From Pseudomonas sp. BN102 (GTDB lineage Bacteria > Pseudomonadota > Gammaproteobacteria > Pseudomonadales > Pseudomonadaceae), in the NCBI RefSeq assembly GCF_029871245.1, contig NZ_SSON01000067.1, forward strand, positions 62,001 through 126,000: DNA of 64,000 bases, in the 5' to 3' direction. The notes under the pieces were generated by a model. The model ran no database searches. It saw only the letters and a program-made list of their open reading frames with translations, and was not told where the DNA came from. Within the stretch, counting starts at the first letter, position 1; every line of letters begins with the position of its first letter. A program made the translations under genes and the position numbers. Of this stretch, positions 1 through 7,857 are shown one piece after another.

Positions 1-440
1 CCCTCAACTCGGTGGGACGCTTCGAAGTGGCCCTGGCCGAGGCGCGCCAGGCCCAGTCCCAGGCCGAGGCCCAGGTCTACCAGGTGCAGGTGCAGCGCTG
101 CCAGGTAAAAGCACCCTTTGACGGCCAGGTGGTGGCGCGCAAAGTGCAGCCCCACGAGAGCGTGGCCAGCGGCGCGCCGCTGCTGGAAGTTGTGGATAAC
201 CGCACCCTTGAGATCCACCTGCTGGTGCCCTCGCGCTGGCTGAACCGGCTCAAGCCGGATCAGGCCTTCAGCTTCGTTCCCGATGAAACTGGTCAACCCT
301 TGCAGGCGGTGGTCAAGCGCCTGGGCGCGCGGATCGACGAAGGCAGCCAGACCCTGCTGCTGATCGGCGGCCTGCCGGACGACGCCCCGGGCCTGCTGGC
401 CGGCATGAGCGGCACCGCGCACTTCCCGGAGACGCCATGA
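1..440 (+). CDS. HlyD/RND-type periplasmic adaptor, C-terminal part (5' end outside window)
   Basis: The frame is open from the first base, so the true start lies upstream; a GTG at 12 is not a convincing start. The visible ~145 residues begin in an Ala/Gln-rich coiled-coil arm, then show the second half of a lipoyl domain (VKAPFDGQVV near codon 38) and a beta-barrel region (LEIHLLVPSRW) as in membrane-fusion proteins that bridge an inner-membrane pump to TolC. The stop overlaps the start of the next gene (ATGA), implying translational coupling with two further adaptor-domain proteins. Family assignment is firm; the partner transporter cannot be seen because the operon continues upstream of the window. 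Confidence 0.85.
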   Translation, partial: LNSVGRFEVALAEARQAQSQAEAQVYQVQVQRCQVKAPFDGQVVARKVQPHESVASGAPLLEVVDNRTLEIHLLVPSRWLNRLKPDQAFSFVPDETGQPLQAVVKRLGARIDEGSQTLLLIGGLPDDAPGLLAGMSGTAHFPETP

Positions 441-1756
441 GCGCGGCCCTGCCCGGAGCCGCCGAGCGCGTCTTCGCGCTCTTTCTCGGCCTGGAGAAGC
501 AGGCCCGCCAGGCCGCCAGCACCGAGCAACTGGCGTTCTGCATGGTCAACGACGGCCAGTCGCTGTTCGGTTTCCGCCATGCCGCGCTGCTGATCGCCGG
601 CAAGGTGCAGGCCCTCACCGGCATCAGCCTGGTGGAGCCCAACGCCCCCTTTGTGGCCTTCGTCGAACGCGCTGCCGGGCAGTTGCTCGGCCAGGGCCAG
701 TTGGACGAGCCCCGCGCTGTCGACGCAACGCTGCTGGACGAGCAATCCCGCGCCGACTGGCAGGCGCTGTCCGCCGCCCGGGCGTTCTGGCTGCCATTGA
801 AGGACCGGGGCGGCGAAGTTTTCGGCGGCCTCTGGCTGGCTCGCGACCAGGCCTTCAACGACGCCGAACAGGCCCTGCTGGCCCAGCTCGGCGATATGTA
901 CGCCCACGCCTGGCTGGCCCTGCAGCCGCGCAAGCCCTGGCGCCTGCGCTGGCCGAAGAAGAAGCTCCTGGCCATTGCCAGCGGCCTCTGCCTGCTGCTC
1001 CTGCTGCCGGTTCGCCAGTCGGTGCTGGCGCCGGCAGAAGTGGTGCCCCTGGGCGGTCGGGTGGTGGCTGCGCCGCTGGAGGGGGTGATAGCCGAGTTCC
1101 TGGTCAAACCCAACCAGAGCGTGGCCGCCGGCGACCTGCTGGTGCGCTTCGACGCCACCAGCCTCAAAGCCCAGGCCGACGTCGCCGAGCGCGCCCTCGG
1201 TGTGGCCGAAGCGGAGCTCAAGGCAAACAGCCAGCGCGCCTTCGCCGATGCCGAATCCAGCGCGCGCATCGACCTGCTGGCGGCGCGGGTGGAGCAGAAG
1301 CGCGCCGAGCGTGACTACGCCCGCCAGTTGCTGGCGCGCAGCGAAGTGCGCGCCGAACGCGCCGGCATCGCGGTGTTTGCCGATGCCGAACGCTGGACCG
1401 GCAAACCGGTGCAGACCGGCGAACGCCTGATGCAGATCGCCGACCCGGCCCAGGCCGAGTTGCGCATCGAGCTGCCAGTGGGGGACGCCATCGCCCTGCA
1501 GCCTGGCGCCGAGGTGGCGCTATTCCTCGACAGCGATCCGCTCGACCGCCACAGCGCACGGCTCGAACGCGCCGCCTATGAAGCCCAGGCCACCGCCGCT
1601 GGGCAACTGGCCTACCGTCTTGATGCCGCCTTCGCCGAAGCGCCACCACGCATCGGCCTGCGTGGCACCGCCAAATTGTTCGGCGAGCGCGCGCCGCTGG
1701 CCTATTACCTGCTGCGCCGGCCCCTGGCGGCGCTGCGCCAGGGGCTGGGCTTCTGA
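437..1756 (+). CDS. HlyD-family adaptor with N-terminal GAF-like domain
   Basis: 439 residues. The first ~165 residues are soluble and look GAF-like (weak call). A single membrane segment lies at about 175-191 after a basic stretch (WRLRWPKKK). A lipoyl-type half follows (AAPLEGVIAEFLVKPNQSV, about 210-230), then a short Ala/Glu/Arg-rich helical hairpin and a beta-barrel domain. The hairpin is much shorter than in drug-efflux adaptors. The start overlaps the previous stop and the stop overlaps the next start (TGATG), so three adaptor-domain proteins are made from one coupled transcript. Inferred role: inner-membrane-anchored connector of the export machinery used by the giant protein at 8754. 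A cytoplasmic N-terminal domain could sense a signal or dock a partner. Confidence 0.8.
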   Translation: MSAALPGAAERVFALFLGLEKQARQAASTEQLAFCMVNDGQSLFGFRHAALLIAGKVQALTGISLVEPNAPFVAFVERAAGQLLGQGQLDEPRAVDATLLDEQSRADWQALSAARAFWLPLKDRGGEVFGGLWLARDQAFNDAEQALLAQLGDMYAHAWLALQPRKPWRLRWPKKKLLAIASGLCLLLLLPVRQSVLAPAEVVPLGGRVVAAPLEGVIAEFLVKPNQSVAAGDLLVRFDATSLKAQADVAERALGVAEAELKANSQRAFADAESSARIDLLAARVEQKRAERDYARQLLARSEVRAERAGIAVFADAERWTGKPVQTGERLMQIADPAQAELRIELPVGDAIALQPGAEVALFLDSDPLDRHSARLERAAYEAQATAAGQLAYRLDAAFAEAPPRIGLRGTAKLFGERAPLAYYLLRRPLAALRQGLGF

Positions 1757-3849
1757 TGCTGCCGGCCCTGCGCCCCGATCTGCAGCTGTCGCCAGCCGCC
1801 CCCGGCTTGGACGGCGCGCCCCAGTGGACCTTGGCCGACCCGTTGCGCGGGCGTTACTTCAAGCTCGGCGCCGCCGCCGTACGCCTGCTGCGCCACTGGG
1901 CCCTGAGCGATCCGCAGCGGGTACTGAACGCGGCCAACGCCGAGCCGGGCCTGCCCCTGGGCGCCGCCGAACTGGAAGAGTTGCTGCGCTTTCTCCGTGG
2001 CCATGACCTGATCGCCGCGCTGGACGGGGAACAGCGCGCCAGCTATGGCGCCAAGGCTGCCTCTCAGCGGCAGAGCCTCGCGAAACGGGTGCTGCACCAG
2101 TACCTGTTCTTCCGTATTCCGTTGTGGCGCCCGGATGCCTTCCTCAACCGTGCCTGGCCCGTGCTGCAGCGCAATGGCCGCTGGCTGCTGCGCTGGGGGC
2201 TACCGCTGGTATTCGCTCTCGGCCTGTTCCTGGTGGCGCGCGACTGGGAGCGCTTCCTCGCCACCTTCCCGCATCTGTTCAGCCTGGGCGGCGCCATGGC
2301 TTTCGGGATCGCCCTGACTTTCGCCAAGCTCTGCCACGAGTTCGGCCACGCCTTCATGGCCAAGCGCGCCGGCTGCCGGGTGCAGAGCATGGGCCTGGCG
2401 TTCATGGTGCTGCTGCCGATGTTCTATACCGACGTCAGCGACGCCTGGCGGGTCAACGACCGCCGCTCGCGGCTGTTGATCGGCGCCGGCGGCGTGCTGG
2501 CCGAACTGGTGCTGGCGGTGCTGGCGCTGCTGGCCTGGTCGCTGCTGCCGGATGGCCCGCTGCGCACCTCGGCCTTCATGCTCGCCAGCGCCACCTGGAT
2601 CACCACCCTGGTGATCAACCTCAACCCCTTCATGCGCTTCGATGGCTACTTCCTACTCAGCGACCTCTGGGCTGTGGATAACCTCCAGGCGCGGGCCTTC
2701 GCGCTTTGCCGCTGGCGCCTGCGCGAGGCGCTGTTCGGCTACGGCGAGCCCATGCCCGAACCCTGGCAACCGGCCATGACGCGGCGCTTGCTGGCCTGGG
2801 GCTACGGCGCCTGGCTGTGGCGTGCGGTGCTGTTCTTCGGCATCGCCCTGGCGGTCTACCACCTGTTCTTCAAGGTACTGGGCATCTTCCTGATGCTGGT
2901 GGAGTTGGTCTGGTTCATCGGCCTGCCGATCTGGAAGGAGCTGCGCGAATGGTGGCAGCGCCGCGACCAGGCGCAGCCGGGCAAGGTGCTGCTGACCGGC
3001 GCCGGGCTGTTCGTCCTGCTGGCGTTGCTGATGTTGCCCTGGCGCAGCTCGGTGGAAGTGCCGGCCCTGCTGGAAGCCTCCCGCACCACGGCCCTGCACG
3101 CGCCGCTCGCGGCGCGGTTGAAGCAGCTGCACGTGGTGGACGGCCAGGCGGTGGGGCAGGGCGACCTGCTGCTGGAGCTGGAGTCCCCCGACCTGGACTC
3201 GCGCCAGGCCATCGTTCGCCGCGAAATCGAAATCCTCCAGCTGCAGCTGCGCCGCCAGGCCGGACGCAGCGAAACGGCGGCCGACGCCGGCATCCTCGAA
3301 CAGCGCCTGGCCGAGGCCGTGGCCGAGTACCGTGGCCTCGCCGCCCAGCGGGAGCGCCTGCAGCTGCGCGCGCCCCAGGCCGGGGTGGTACGCGACCTGC
3401 TGCCGGACCTCACGGCCGGCCGCTGGCTCAGCCCCGCCGATGCGCTGGCGCGGGTGGTGGAGCCTGGCCTGCGCCTGCGTGGCTACCTGGCTGAAGAAGA
3501 GCTCTGGCGTGTCGAGCCCGGCGCCGAAGGGCGCTTCATCGCCGACGACCCGGCACGCCCGGCGCTGCCGGTGCGGCTGGACGAAGTGGATGCCACCGGC
3601 GTCGCTTACCTGGAGCTGGAAGCCCTGAGTTCCGACCACCACGGCCCGATTGCCGTACGTCGCGACGCCCAGCAGCGTGCCGAGCCGGTTCAGGCCCAGT
3701 ACGGCGCGCGCCTGAGCCTGCTGGATGCTTCGATCCAGCCGGCCCAGCCCCTGCGCGGTGTGGTGGTGCTGGATGGGCAGGGGCAGTCGCTGCTCGGCTT
3801 CACCTGGCTCCGGCTGGCCGCGCTCGGGGTCAGAGAAAGCGGTTTCTGA
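1756..3849 (+). CDS. M50 (site-2-protease-like) membrane protein fused to a HlyD-type adaptor domain
   Basis: 697 residues. The N-terminus (1-90) is soluble and PqqD/winged-helix-like. Several membrane helices follow, with the metalloprotease motif HEFGH at 194-198 and the second M50 motif NPFMRFDGY at about 290-298; both are intact, so zinc-dependent intramembrane proteolysis is chemically possible. After a last membrane helix near 410-432 comes a periplasmic lipoyl/coiled-coil/beta-barrel adaptor (LHAPLAARLKQLHVVDGQ onward). Known context: proteins of this build occur beside HlyD and TolC genes in peptide- and adhesin-export loci. Inference: it processes or conducts the secreted protein. 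No ABC or RND pump is encoded nearby. A damaged copy of its last ~35 codons lies at 5712-5821. Confidence 0.85.
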   Translation: MLPALRPDLQLSPAAPGLDGAPQWTLADPLRGRYFKLGAAAVRLLRHWALSDPQRVLNAANAEPGLPLGAAELEELLRFLRGHDLIAALDGEQRASYGAKAASQRQSLAKRVLHQYLFFRIPLWRPDAFLNRAWPVLQRNGRWLLRWGLPLVFALGLFLVARDWERFLATFPHLFSLGGAMAFGIALTFAKLCHEFGHAFMAKRAGCRVQSMGLAFMVLLPMFYTDVSDAWRVNDRRSRLLIGAGGVLAELVLAVLALLAWSLLPDGPLRTSAFMLASATWITTLVINLNPFMRFDGYFLLSDLWAVDNLQARAFALCRWRLREALFGYGEPMPEPWQPAMTRRLLAWGYGAWLWRAVLFFGIALAVYHLFFKVLGIFLMLVELVWFIGLPIWKELREWWQRRDQAQPGKVLLTGAGLFVLLALLMLPWRSSVEVPALLEASRTTALHAPLAARLKQLHVVDGQAVGQGDLLLELESPDLDSRQAIVRREIEILQLQLRRQAGRSETAADAGILEQRLAEAVAEYRGLAAQRERLQLRAPQAGVVRDLLPDLTAGRWLSPADALARVVEPGLRLRGYLAEEELWRVEPGAEGRFIADDPARPALPVRLDEVDATGVAYLELEALSSDHHGPIAVRRDAQQRAEPVQAQYGARLSLLDASIQPAQPLRGVVVLDGQGQSLLGFTWLRLAALGVRESGF

Positions 3850-3887
3850 GGCAAGGCCACCCACCACACAGGAGCAAGGACGGTTCC

Positions 3888-4688
3888 ATGACAACGCCAC
3901 CACTACCGGTCTGCTCGCGTCTGCCTCTGCGTTTCGAGCTGGCGCCCCTGTTGGAGGCGCTGGCGCGGGTAGACGCCGGCGCATGGCAGGGGCACTTCAA
4001 CACCGGTTACTACGAGGGCGACTGGAGCGGCGTCGCCCTGATCACACCCGAGGACGCGCCATTGCCGCTGGCCCCCGGCCAGGGGGCGCCGAGGCGCAGC
4101 GGCTGGTGGCAACAGGAGGCGGCCTGGAACGACCTGCTGGCTGCCTTCCGCACCACGGTGCGCAGTGCACGCCTGCTGCGCCTGGGGCCGGGCTCGCGCA
4201 TCCATGAACACTGCGACCCCGACCTGGGCCTGCCGGGCAGCGACCTGCGCCTGCACATTCCGCTGCTGAGCCCGCCGGGGGTGGAATTCCTCGTCGATAG
4301 TCTGCAGGTGCCGATGCGACCCGGCGAATGCTGGTTCCTCGACCTGTCCCGCCCGCACCGTGTGGATAACCCCGGCCCCGGCGAGCGCATCCACCTGGTG
4401 CTGGATTGCCAGCCCAATGACTGGCTGCTTGCGGGTGTCCGCCAAGGGTTGCCGGACACCCCCGCGTTGCAGCCGGGGAGGGCGGTGCAGGCGTTCGCAG
4501 AATTCCGCCGGCAGGTGGAAGGGGATGGCGCGCTTGCCCGGCAACTGCAGGGCCTGACCGATGTGCGCGACTTCATCCGCGAAACGCTGCGACTGGGCGC
4601 GGAACTGGGCCTGCCCTTTGCCGAGGCGGAAGTCCGCGCGGCCATGCGCCAGGGCAAGCAGGCATGGAGCGAACAATGGAAGGCTTGA
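3888..4688 (+). CDS. Aspartyl/asparaginyl beta-hydroxylase family protein
   Basis: 266 residues, starting 38 bp after the M50 gene behind a GGAGCAAGGACGG leader. The cupin-like core has RIHEHCD (His106, His108, Asp110) and RPHRVDN (His157), followed by ERIHLVLD (Arg167); these match the iron-binding histidines and 2-oxoglutarate-binding arginine pattern of the AspH family. Family members hydroxylate Asp or Asn side chains using Fe(II), O2 and 2-oxoglutarate. Inference: the substrate is a protein exported by this locus, perhaps the Asn/Asp-rich repeats of the 2700-residue protein downstream. A small-molecule substrate cannot be excluded. It is closely followed by a sulfotransferase, suggesting two successive modifications. 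Confidence 0.8.
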   Translation: MTTPPLPVCSRLPLRFELAPLLEALARVDAGAWQGHFNTGYYEGDWSGVALITPEDAPLPLAPGQGAPRRSGWWQQEAAWNDLLAAFRTTVRSARLLRLGPGSRIHEHCDPDLGLPGSDLRLHIPLLSPPGVEFLVDSLQVPMRPGECWFLDLSRPHRVDNPGPGERIHLVLDCQPNDWLLAGVRQGLPDTPALQPGRAVQAFAEFRRQVEGDGALARQLQGLTDVRDFIRETLRLGAELGLPFAEAEVRAAMRQGKQAWSEQWKA

Positions 4689-4690
4689 GC

Positions 4691-5650
4691 ATGAGCGAAG
4701 ACCTGCACGGCTGGTTGCCCATCCGCGCCTGGTGGCGTGGCGGCGAGTGGCGGGCGGACTGGTGCTGGTTCGGCGAGCAGCAACTGAGCCGGCCATTCTT
4801 CCGTGACGACGTGGAACTGGCCCTGCGCCTGCCCTTCAACCAGGCCTTTTGCCGCGACACCCCGCTGGCGACCTTGCTCGACTGGCAGGCCGCCAGCCCC
4901 GGCCTGGCTCCTGGCGCCTTGATCTTCCACGCCTCGCGCTGCGGCTCTACCTTGCTGGCGCAGCTGCTCGCCGGCATCGAACGCAACATTGTGCTGTCCG
5001 AGCCGCCGCCGCTGGACAGCCTGTTGCGCGCGCACTTCCTCGATCCCGAAGCGGCCACGCAGCAGGCCGACTGGGTGCGCGCTCTTATGTCAGCCTACGG
5101 CCAGCGCCGGCGCGGCATTGAAGAACGGCTGGTAATCAAGCTCGATGCCTGGAACGTCTTCGAGGCACCGCTGCTGAGCGAGCTCTACCCGGACACGCCG
5201 CGCATCTTCCTCTACCGCGACCCGCTGGAAATCGTCGTCTCGCAACTACGCCAGCCCGGCATGCACAGCGTGCCGGGCTTGCTGGGCCCCTCGGCGCTGG
5301 ACTTTTCCGAGGAAGACGCCCAGGCCATTTCGCCGCTGGAATTCATCAGCCGCAGCATCGGCCGCATCCTCGAACAGGGTCTGGAACTGTGCCGGCGCCA
5401 CGGCGCTGTGCCGGTCAACTACAGCGAACTGCCCGACGCCCTCTGGAGCCGCCTGGCGCCCCTGTTCGACGTGCGCGAAGCCGATGTGCCGCGCATGCGG
5501 GAGATGGCCGCCTTCGACGCCAAGCAGCCGGCCATGTGGTTCAGCGCCGATAGCCAGCGCAAGCGCGAGGCGGCCGATGACCGGGTGCGCGAAGCGGTGG
5601 ATCGCTGGGCCCGCGCGCCCTACGAATCCCTGGAGGGGCTGCGTCGTTAG
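4691..5650 (+). CDS. Sulfotransferase family protein
   Basis: 319 residues from ATG 4691, preferred over the in-frame ATG at 4664 because GGAAGG sits 9 bp upstream and this start does not overlap the hydroxylase. The 5'-phosphosulfate-binding loop is seen as SRCGSTLLA at about 82-90, and the 3'-phosphate-binding region as FLYRDPLEIVVSQL. These are PAPS-dependent sulfotransferase features; the acceptor is unknown. The N-terminal ~75 residues are a Trp-rich extension outside the core. The gene is 2 bp after the hydroxylase stop, so the two are probably co-translated. A second, different sulfotransferase lies at 7858. Confidence 0.8.
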   Translation: MSEDLHGWLPIRAWWRGGEWRADWCWFGEQQLSRPFFRDDVELALRLPFNQAFCRDTPLATLLDWQAASPGLAPGALIFHASRCGSTLLAQLLAGIERNIVLSEPPPLDSLLRAHFLDPEAATQQADWVRALMSAYGQRRRGIEERLVIKLDAWNVFEAPLLSELYPDTPRIFLYRDPLEIVVSQLRQPGMHSVPGLLGPSALDFSEEDAQAISPLEFISRSIGRILEQGLELCRRHGAVPVNYSELPDALWSRLAPLFDVREADVPRMREMAAFDAKQPAMWFSADSQRKREAADDRVREAVDRWARAPYESLEGLRR

Positions 5651-5711
5651 AGTAGAAACTTCATGCGAATGTCTAGGAATTACCTATTGATCCTTGCGAA
5701 AACATTGGCGA

Positions 5712-5821
5712 GTGACAGGCAGCCCGAGACAGCCGTTGCGTGGCGTGGTGGTGCTGCAGGGGCGTCGCGAGTGGCCTGGCGGCGTCTGGCGGCGCTGGAC
5801 GTCAGGGAAAGTGGGTTCTGA
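5712..5821 (+). pseudogene. Decayed 3' end of an M50/adaptor gene
   Basis: Translated in two frames this stretch repeats the C-terminus of the gene at 1756-3849: QPLRGVVVL in one frame (about 5725-5753), then RRLAALDVRESGF and a TGA (5819-5821) in another, against QPLRGVVVL and LRLAALGVRESGF in the intact gene. A deletion with frameshift separates the halves. It sits directly after the hydroxylase-sulfotransferase pair and before the GNAT gene. Likely either the pair was inserted with a target duplication, or a second M50 copy was lost. Confidence 0.75.
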
Positions 5822-5848
5822 AGACAGGGAATTTCAGGGAGAACGCGA

Positions 5849-6352
5849 ATGCTGCACAACGACTCAGCCATGTCCGACGGTCTGGTGGTCCGCCCGTCGC
5901 GGCCCACCGACGGGCCGTTTCTGCAAAGCCTTTACCGTTCGGCACGCAGCGATCTGCAATGGATCGATGGCGAACAGGAGCAGGTCGAACAGGTGATCGC
6001 CCAGCAGTTCCAGATCCAGGAGCGGGGCGCGGGCGAGAACTTCCCCAACGCCATGCACTACGTGATCGAGAAGCTCGGCACCGCCATCGGTGCCTTGACC
6101 ACCGATTTCGGCCCCAATGAAATCCGCGTGCTGTACCTGGCGTTCATCCCTGCCGCCCGCGGCCGGGGATATGGCCGCACCGTATTGCAAGGCGTGCAGA
6201 AAGCCGCTGAGCAGGTCCGCTGCCCGGTGGCTACTGTGGTCTGGGCCAGCAACCCGCATGCGCGCCGGCATTACCTGGCGCTGGGGTTTCAGGTCGAGGA
6301 AGCCAACCCGGCGGCCGAGCGGCTGGTCTGGTATCCCGGCCAGCGCAAATGA
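5849..6352 (+). CDS. GNAT-family N-acetyltransferase
   Basis: 167 residues from ATG 5849, with GGGAGA 9 bp upstream; a second in-frame ATG at 5870 is a possible alternative. The acetyl-CoA pyrophosphate-binding motif is RGRGYGRTVLQ, preceded by the beta-strand LYLAFIPAA and followed by the ASNPHARRHYLALGF signature, all typical of GNAT enzymes. Substrate unknown. It converges on a DUF6916 gene and a tail-collar gene. From memory, GNAT, DUF6916 and tail-collar genes often travel together in Pseudomonas and Xanthomonas genomes, so acetylation of one of these partners is possible but unproven. Confidence 0.8.
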   Translation: MLHNDSAMSDGLVVRPSRPTDGPFLQSLYRSARSDLQWIDGEQEQVEQVIAQQFQIQERGAGENFPNAMHYVIEKLGTAIGALTTDFGPNEIRVLYLAFIPAARGRGYGRTVLQGVQKAAEQVRCPVATVVWASNPHARRHYLALGFQVEEANPAAERLVWYPGQRK

Positions 6353-6380
6353 CCGGCGCAAGCTGGCGCAGAGGTTGAGC

Positions 6381-6410
6381 CAGTGCCTGGGACGGAGTCT
6401 TCAGGCACTG
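6381..6410. terminator. Hairpin between convergent genes
   Basis: CAGTGCCTG and CAGGCACTG form a perfect 9-bp stem around a 12-base loop, between the GNAT stop and the DUF6916 stop. There is no clear T-tract, so it is a possible, weak bidirectional terminator. Confidence 0.4.
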
Positions 6411-6415
6411 CGATT

Positions 6416-6727
6416 TCAGTTGAAGGCGATAAAGAAATACGCCAGCGCCGGATCGCGGCCCAGGGCCGGCACCCTTGAGACGAACATGTCTTGCAGGAGG
6501 CCGAATCCGGGCAGCTCCAGGTCGCACAAGCCGTCGACGAAAGAGGTCGGCTCCAGGCTGTTCAGCTCGACGCAGAAGGGCATGCGCGAACTGTTCGGCA
6601 TGCGTGCCTGCGGCGTGTCCTTGATGGACTCGATATGGATCGGCAAGACGCTGCCGTCCGGTAGCAACAGATTGCAGGTTTGCCCCAGCAATGGCTGGAA
6701 ATGCTCACTTTGCAGCAGATGCAGCAT
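6416..6727 (-). CDS. DUF6916-type small protein
   Basis: 103 residues from ATG at 6727 (MLHLLQSEHFQPLLGQ), chosen because AGGAG lies about 7 bp upstream; a longer frame reaches 6784 but would overlap the preceding gene's stop. The length, the FQPLLGQ opening and the position after a tail-collar gene match the DUF6916 family as I remember it. No signal peptide, membrane segment or catalytic motif is visible. Function unknown; possibly an assembly partner or chaperone of the tail-collar protein. Confidence 0.6.
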   Translation of the reverse strand: MLHLLQSEHFQPLLGQTCNLLLPDGSVLPIHIESIKDTPQARMPNSSRMPFCVELNSLEPTSFVDGLCDLELPGFGLLQDMFVSRVPALGRDPALAYFFIAFN

Positions 6728-6780
6728 GGCGTGACTCCTGGCCGGAAAAAGGGCCGGGGGATTTCCCCCCGGCGCGAACT

Positions 6781-7368
6781 TCAATTGCGCGACGGGAACA
6801 GGCCGTTCAGGGCCACGCTGAAGTTGATCACCAGGAACGGGTTCATCACCTCTAGCGGCAGTCCGTTACCGGCGGGCGCGATAGTGCCGGAGATAGCAGT
6901 ACTGACCCCTTGGAGCGGCACCGGCGTGGCGCCCTGTTGGTCGGAATAGATCGTGGCGGTACCCGGCCCGCCAGCGGAGGTACCGATAAACGAGTTGGTT
7001 GCCGTCGGGACACTGACCGGGTTGCTGGCGGGGTTGGCCAGTTGCACCGTGGTGGCGGCGCTCAGGCTGGCGAGGGTATGGGTGTGGGAGGGCAGGTTGT
7101 TGAGGGTGGGGGTGACGTTTTCGGTGCCGGAAACTTCGCCAATGACCCGTGGCGTCAGGCCGAGCCCGTTACCCTGGCCGATGGGAAGCCGTCCTTGCAG
7201 GTTCGGCAACTGGAAATTGGTGGTGCCATTGCCACCGTAGTAAGTCCCCAGCAGCGAAAACAGCGCCTGGTACTGCGAGATCCCTAGCGTCTGCCCATAA
7301 CACGAGGCCCAGCCGTTAGGGGGGAAGTTAAAGGAAAAAGCTTGAATGGTGCCCATGAACACTTCCAT
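6781..7368 (-). CDS. Phage tail-collar (MdpB/microcystin-dependent-like) protein
   Basis: 195 residues. The tail-collar domain is recognisable: GTIQAFSFNFPPNGWASCYGQ, QALFSLLGTYYGG, FQLPNLQGRLPIGQG and LPSHTHT, ending with a C-terminal VMNPFLVINFSVALNG strand. These features match the short tail-fibre-like proteins common in bacterial chromosomes as solitary collar proteins. No phage structural genes accompany it, so it is not part of a prophage here. The start at 7368 has AAGGA 9 bp upstream. Its role is unknown; it may be a surface or particle-associated adhesin. Confidence 0.8.
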   Translation of the reverse strand: MEVFMGTIQAFSFNFPPNGWASCYGQTLGISQYQALFSLLGTYYGGNGTTNFQLPNLQGRLPIGQGNGLGLTPRVIGEVSGTENVTPTLNNLPSHTHTLASLSAATTVQLANPASNPVSVPTATNSFIGTSAGGPGTATIYSDQQGATPVPLQGVSTAISGTIAPAGNGLPLEVMNPFLVINFSVALNGLFPSRN

Positions 7369-7530
7369 AGTTTTTTATCCTTCAGGTTAATCTGCGTTAC
7401 TCCCTGAGCCGGTCCCTGGTGTCTGGCCTGACAGCTTGACCGATACGGTCAGAACGCCAGGCTGGCTCGTTGACAGCATCGGATAGCGTAGACACTCTTC
7501 CGCCTGTCGCCTGGGGTTATGAGCAGATTT

Positions 7531-7803
7531 ATGTCTGGCCGGATAAACAGCGATAGCGACATCTGGTTGCATTCCGCCCACGATGTGCACCCGCCGCTCT
7601 ACTTCATGCTGCTGCACGGCTAGATCGAAGTCTTTGGCGACGGCATCTTTTCAATCTGCAGTTTCAGCGCCTGGCCGGGGATTGCCTGTATCGGGATTGG
7701 CGTGTTGCTTAATCGATTAACTCTCAGACATAGAGAGGCTGGCGGCTTCTTGAGCACATATTCCTTTTGGTTTTGCTTCAAGTTGATATTAAAACACCAC
7801 TAG
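7531..7803 (+). pseudogene. Fragment of a GT39-type membrane glycosyltransferase
   Basis: The frame reads SDIWLHSAHDVHPPLYFMLLHG, a TAG stop at 7621, then IEVFGDGIFSICSFSAWPGIACIGIGVLLNRL. The DxHPPLY(F)xLLHxWxxxFG and SxRxxSxWxGI pattern is the hallmark start of dolichyl-phosphate-mannose mannosyltransferase-like (GT39/PMT) proteins. The stop replaces the expected Trp (TGG to TAG), an Arg has become Cys (CGC to TGC), and the remaining ~500 codons are absent: the frame ends at 7803. It is dead. Confidence 0.7.
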
Positions 7804-7857
7804 TCTGTCTTCTTACCTTGCACTAGGATCTGTCCTACAAATGGACTTGGGTCTAGG

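Noticed and set aside
6781-7368. Prophage, because of the tail-collar protein
   Set aside because: No integrase, capsid, terminase or other tail gene is present; solitary collar proteins are common outside phages.
7387-7617. A 76-codon minus-strand frame
   Set aside because: The complementary strand carries a clear glycosyltransferase remnant; the minus frame has no features.
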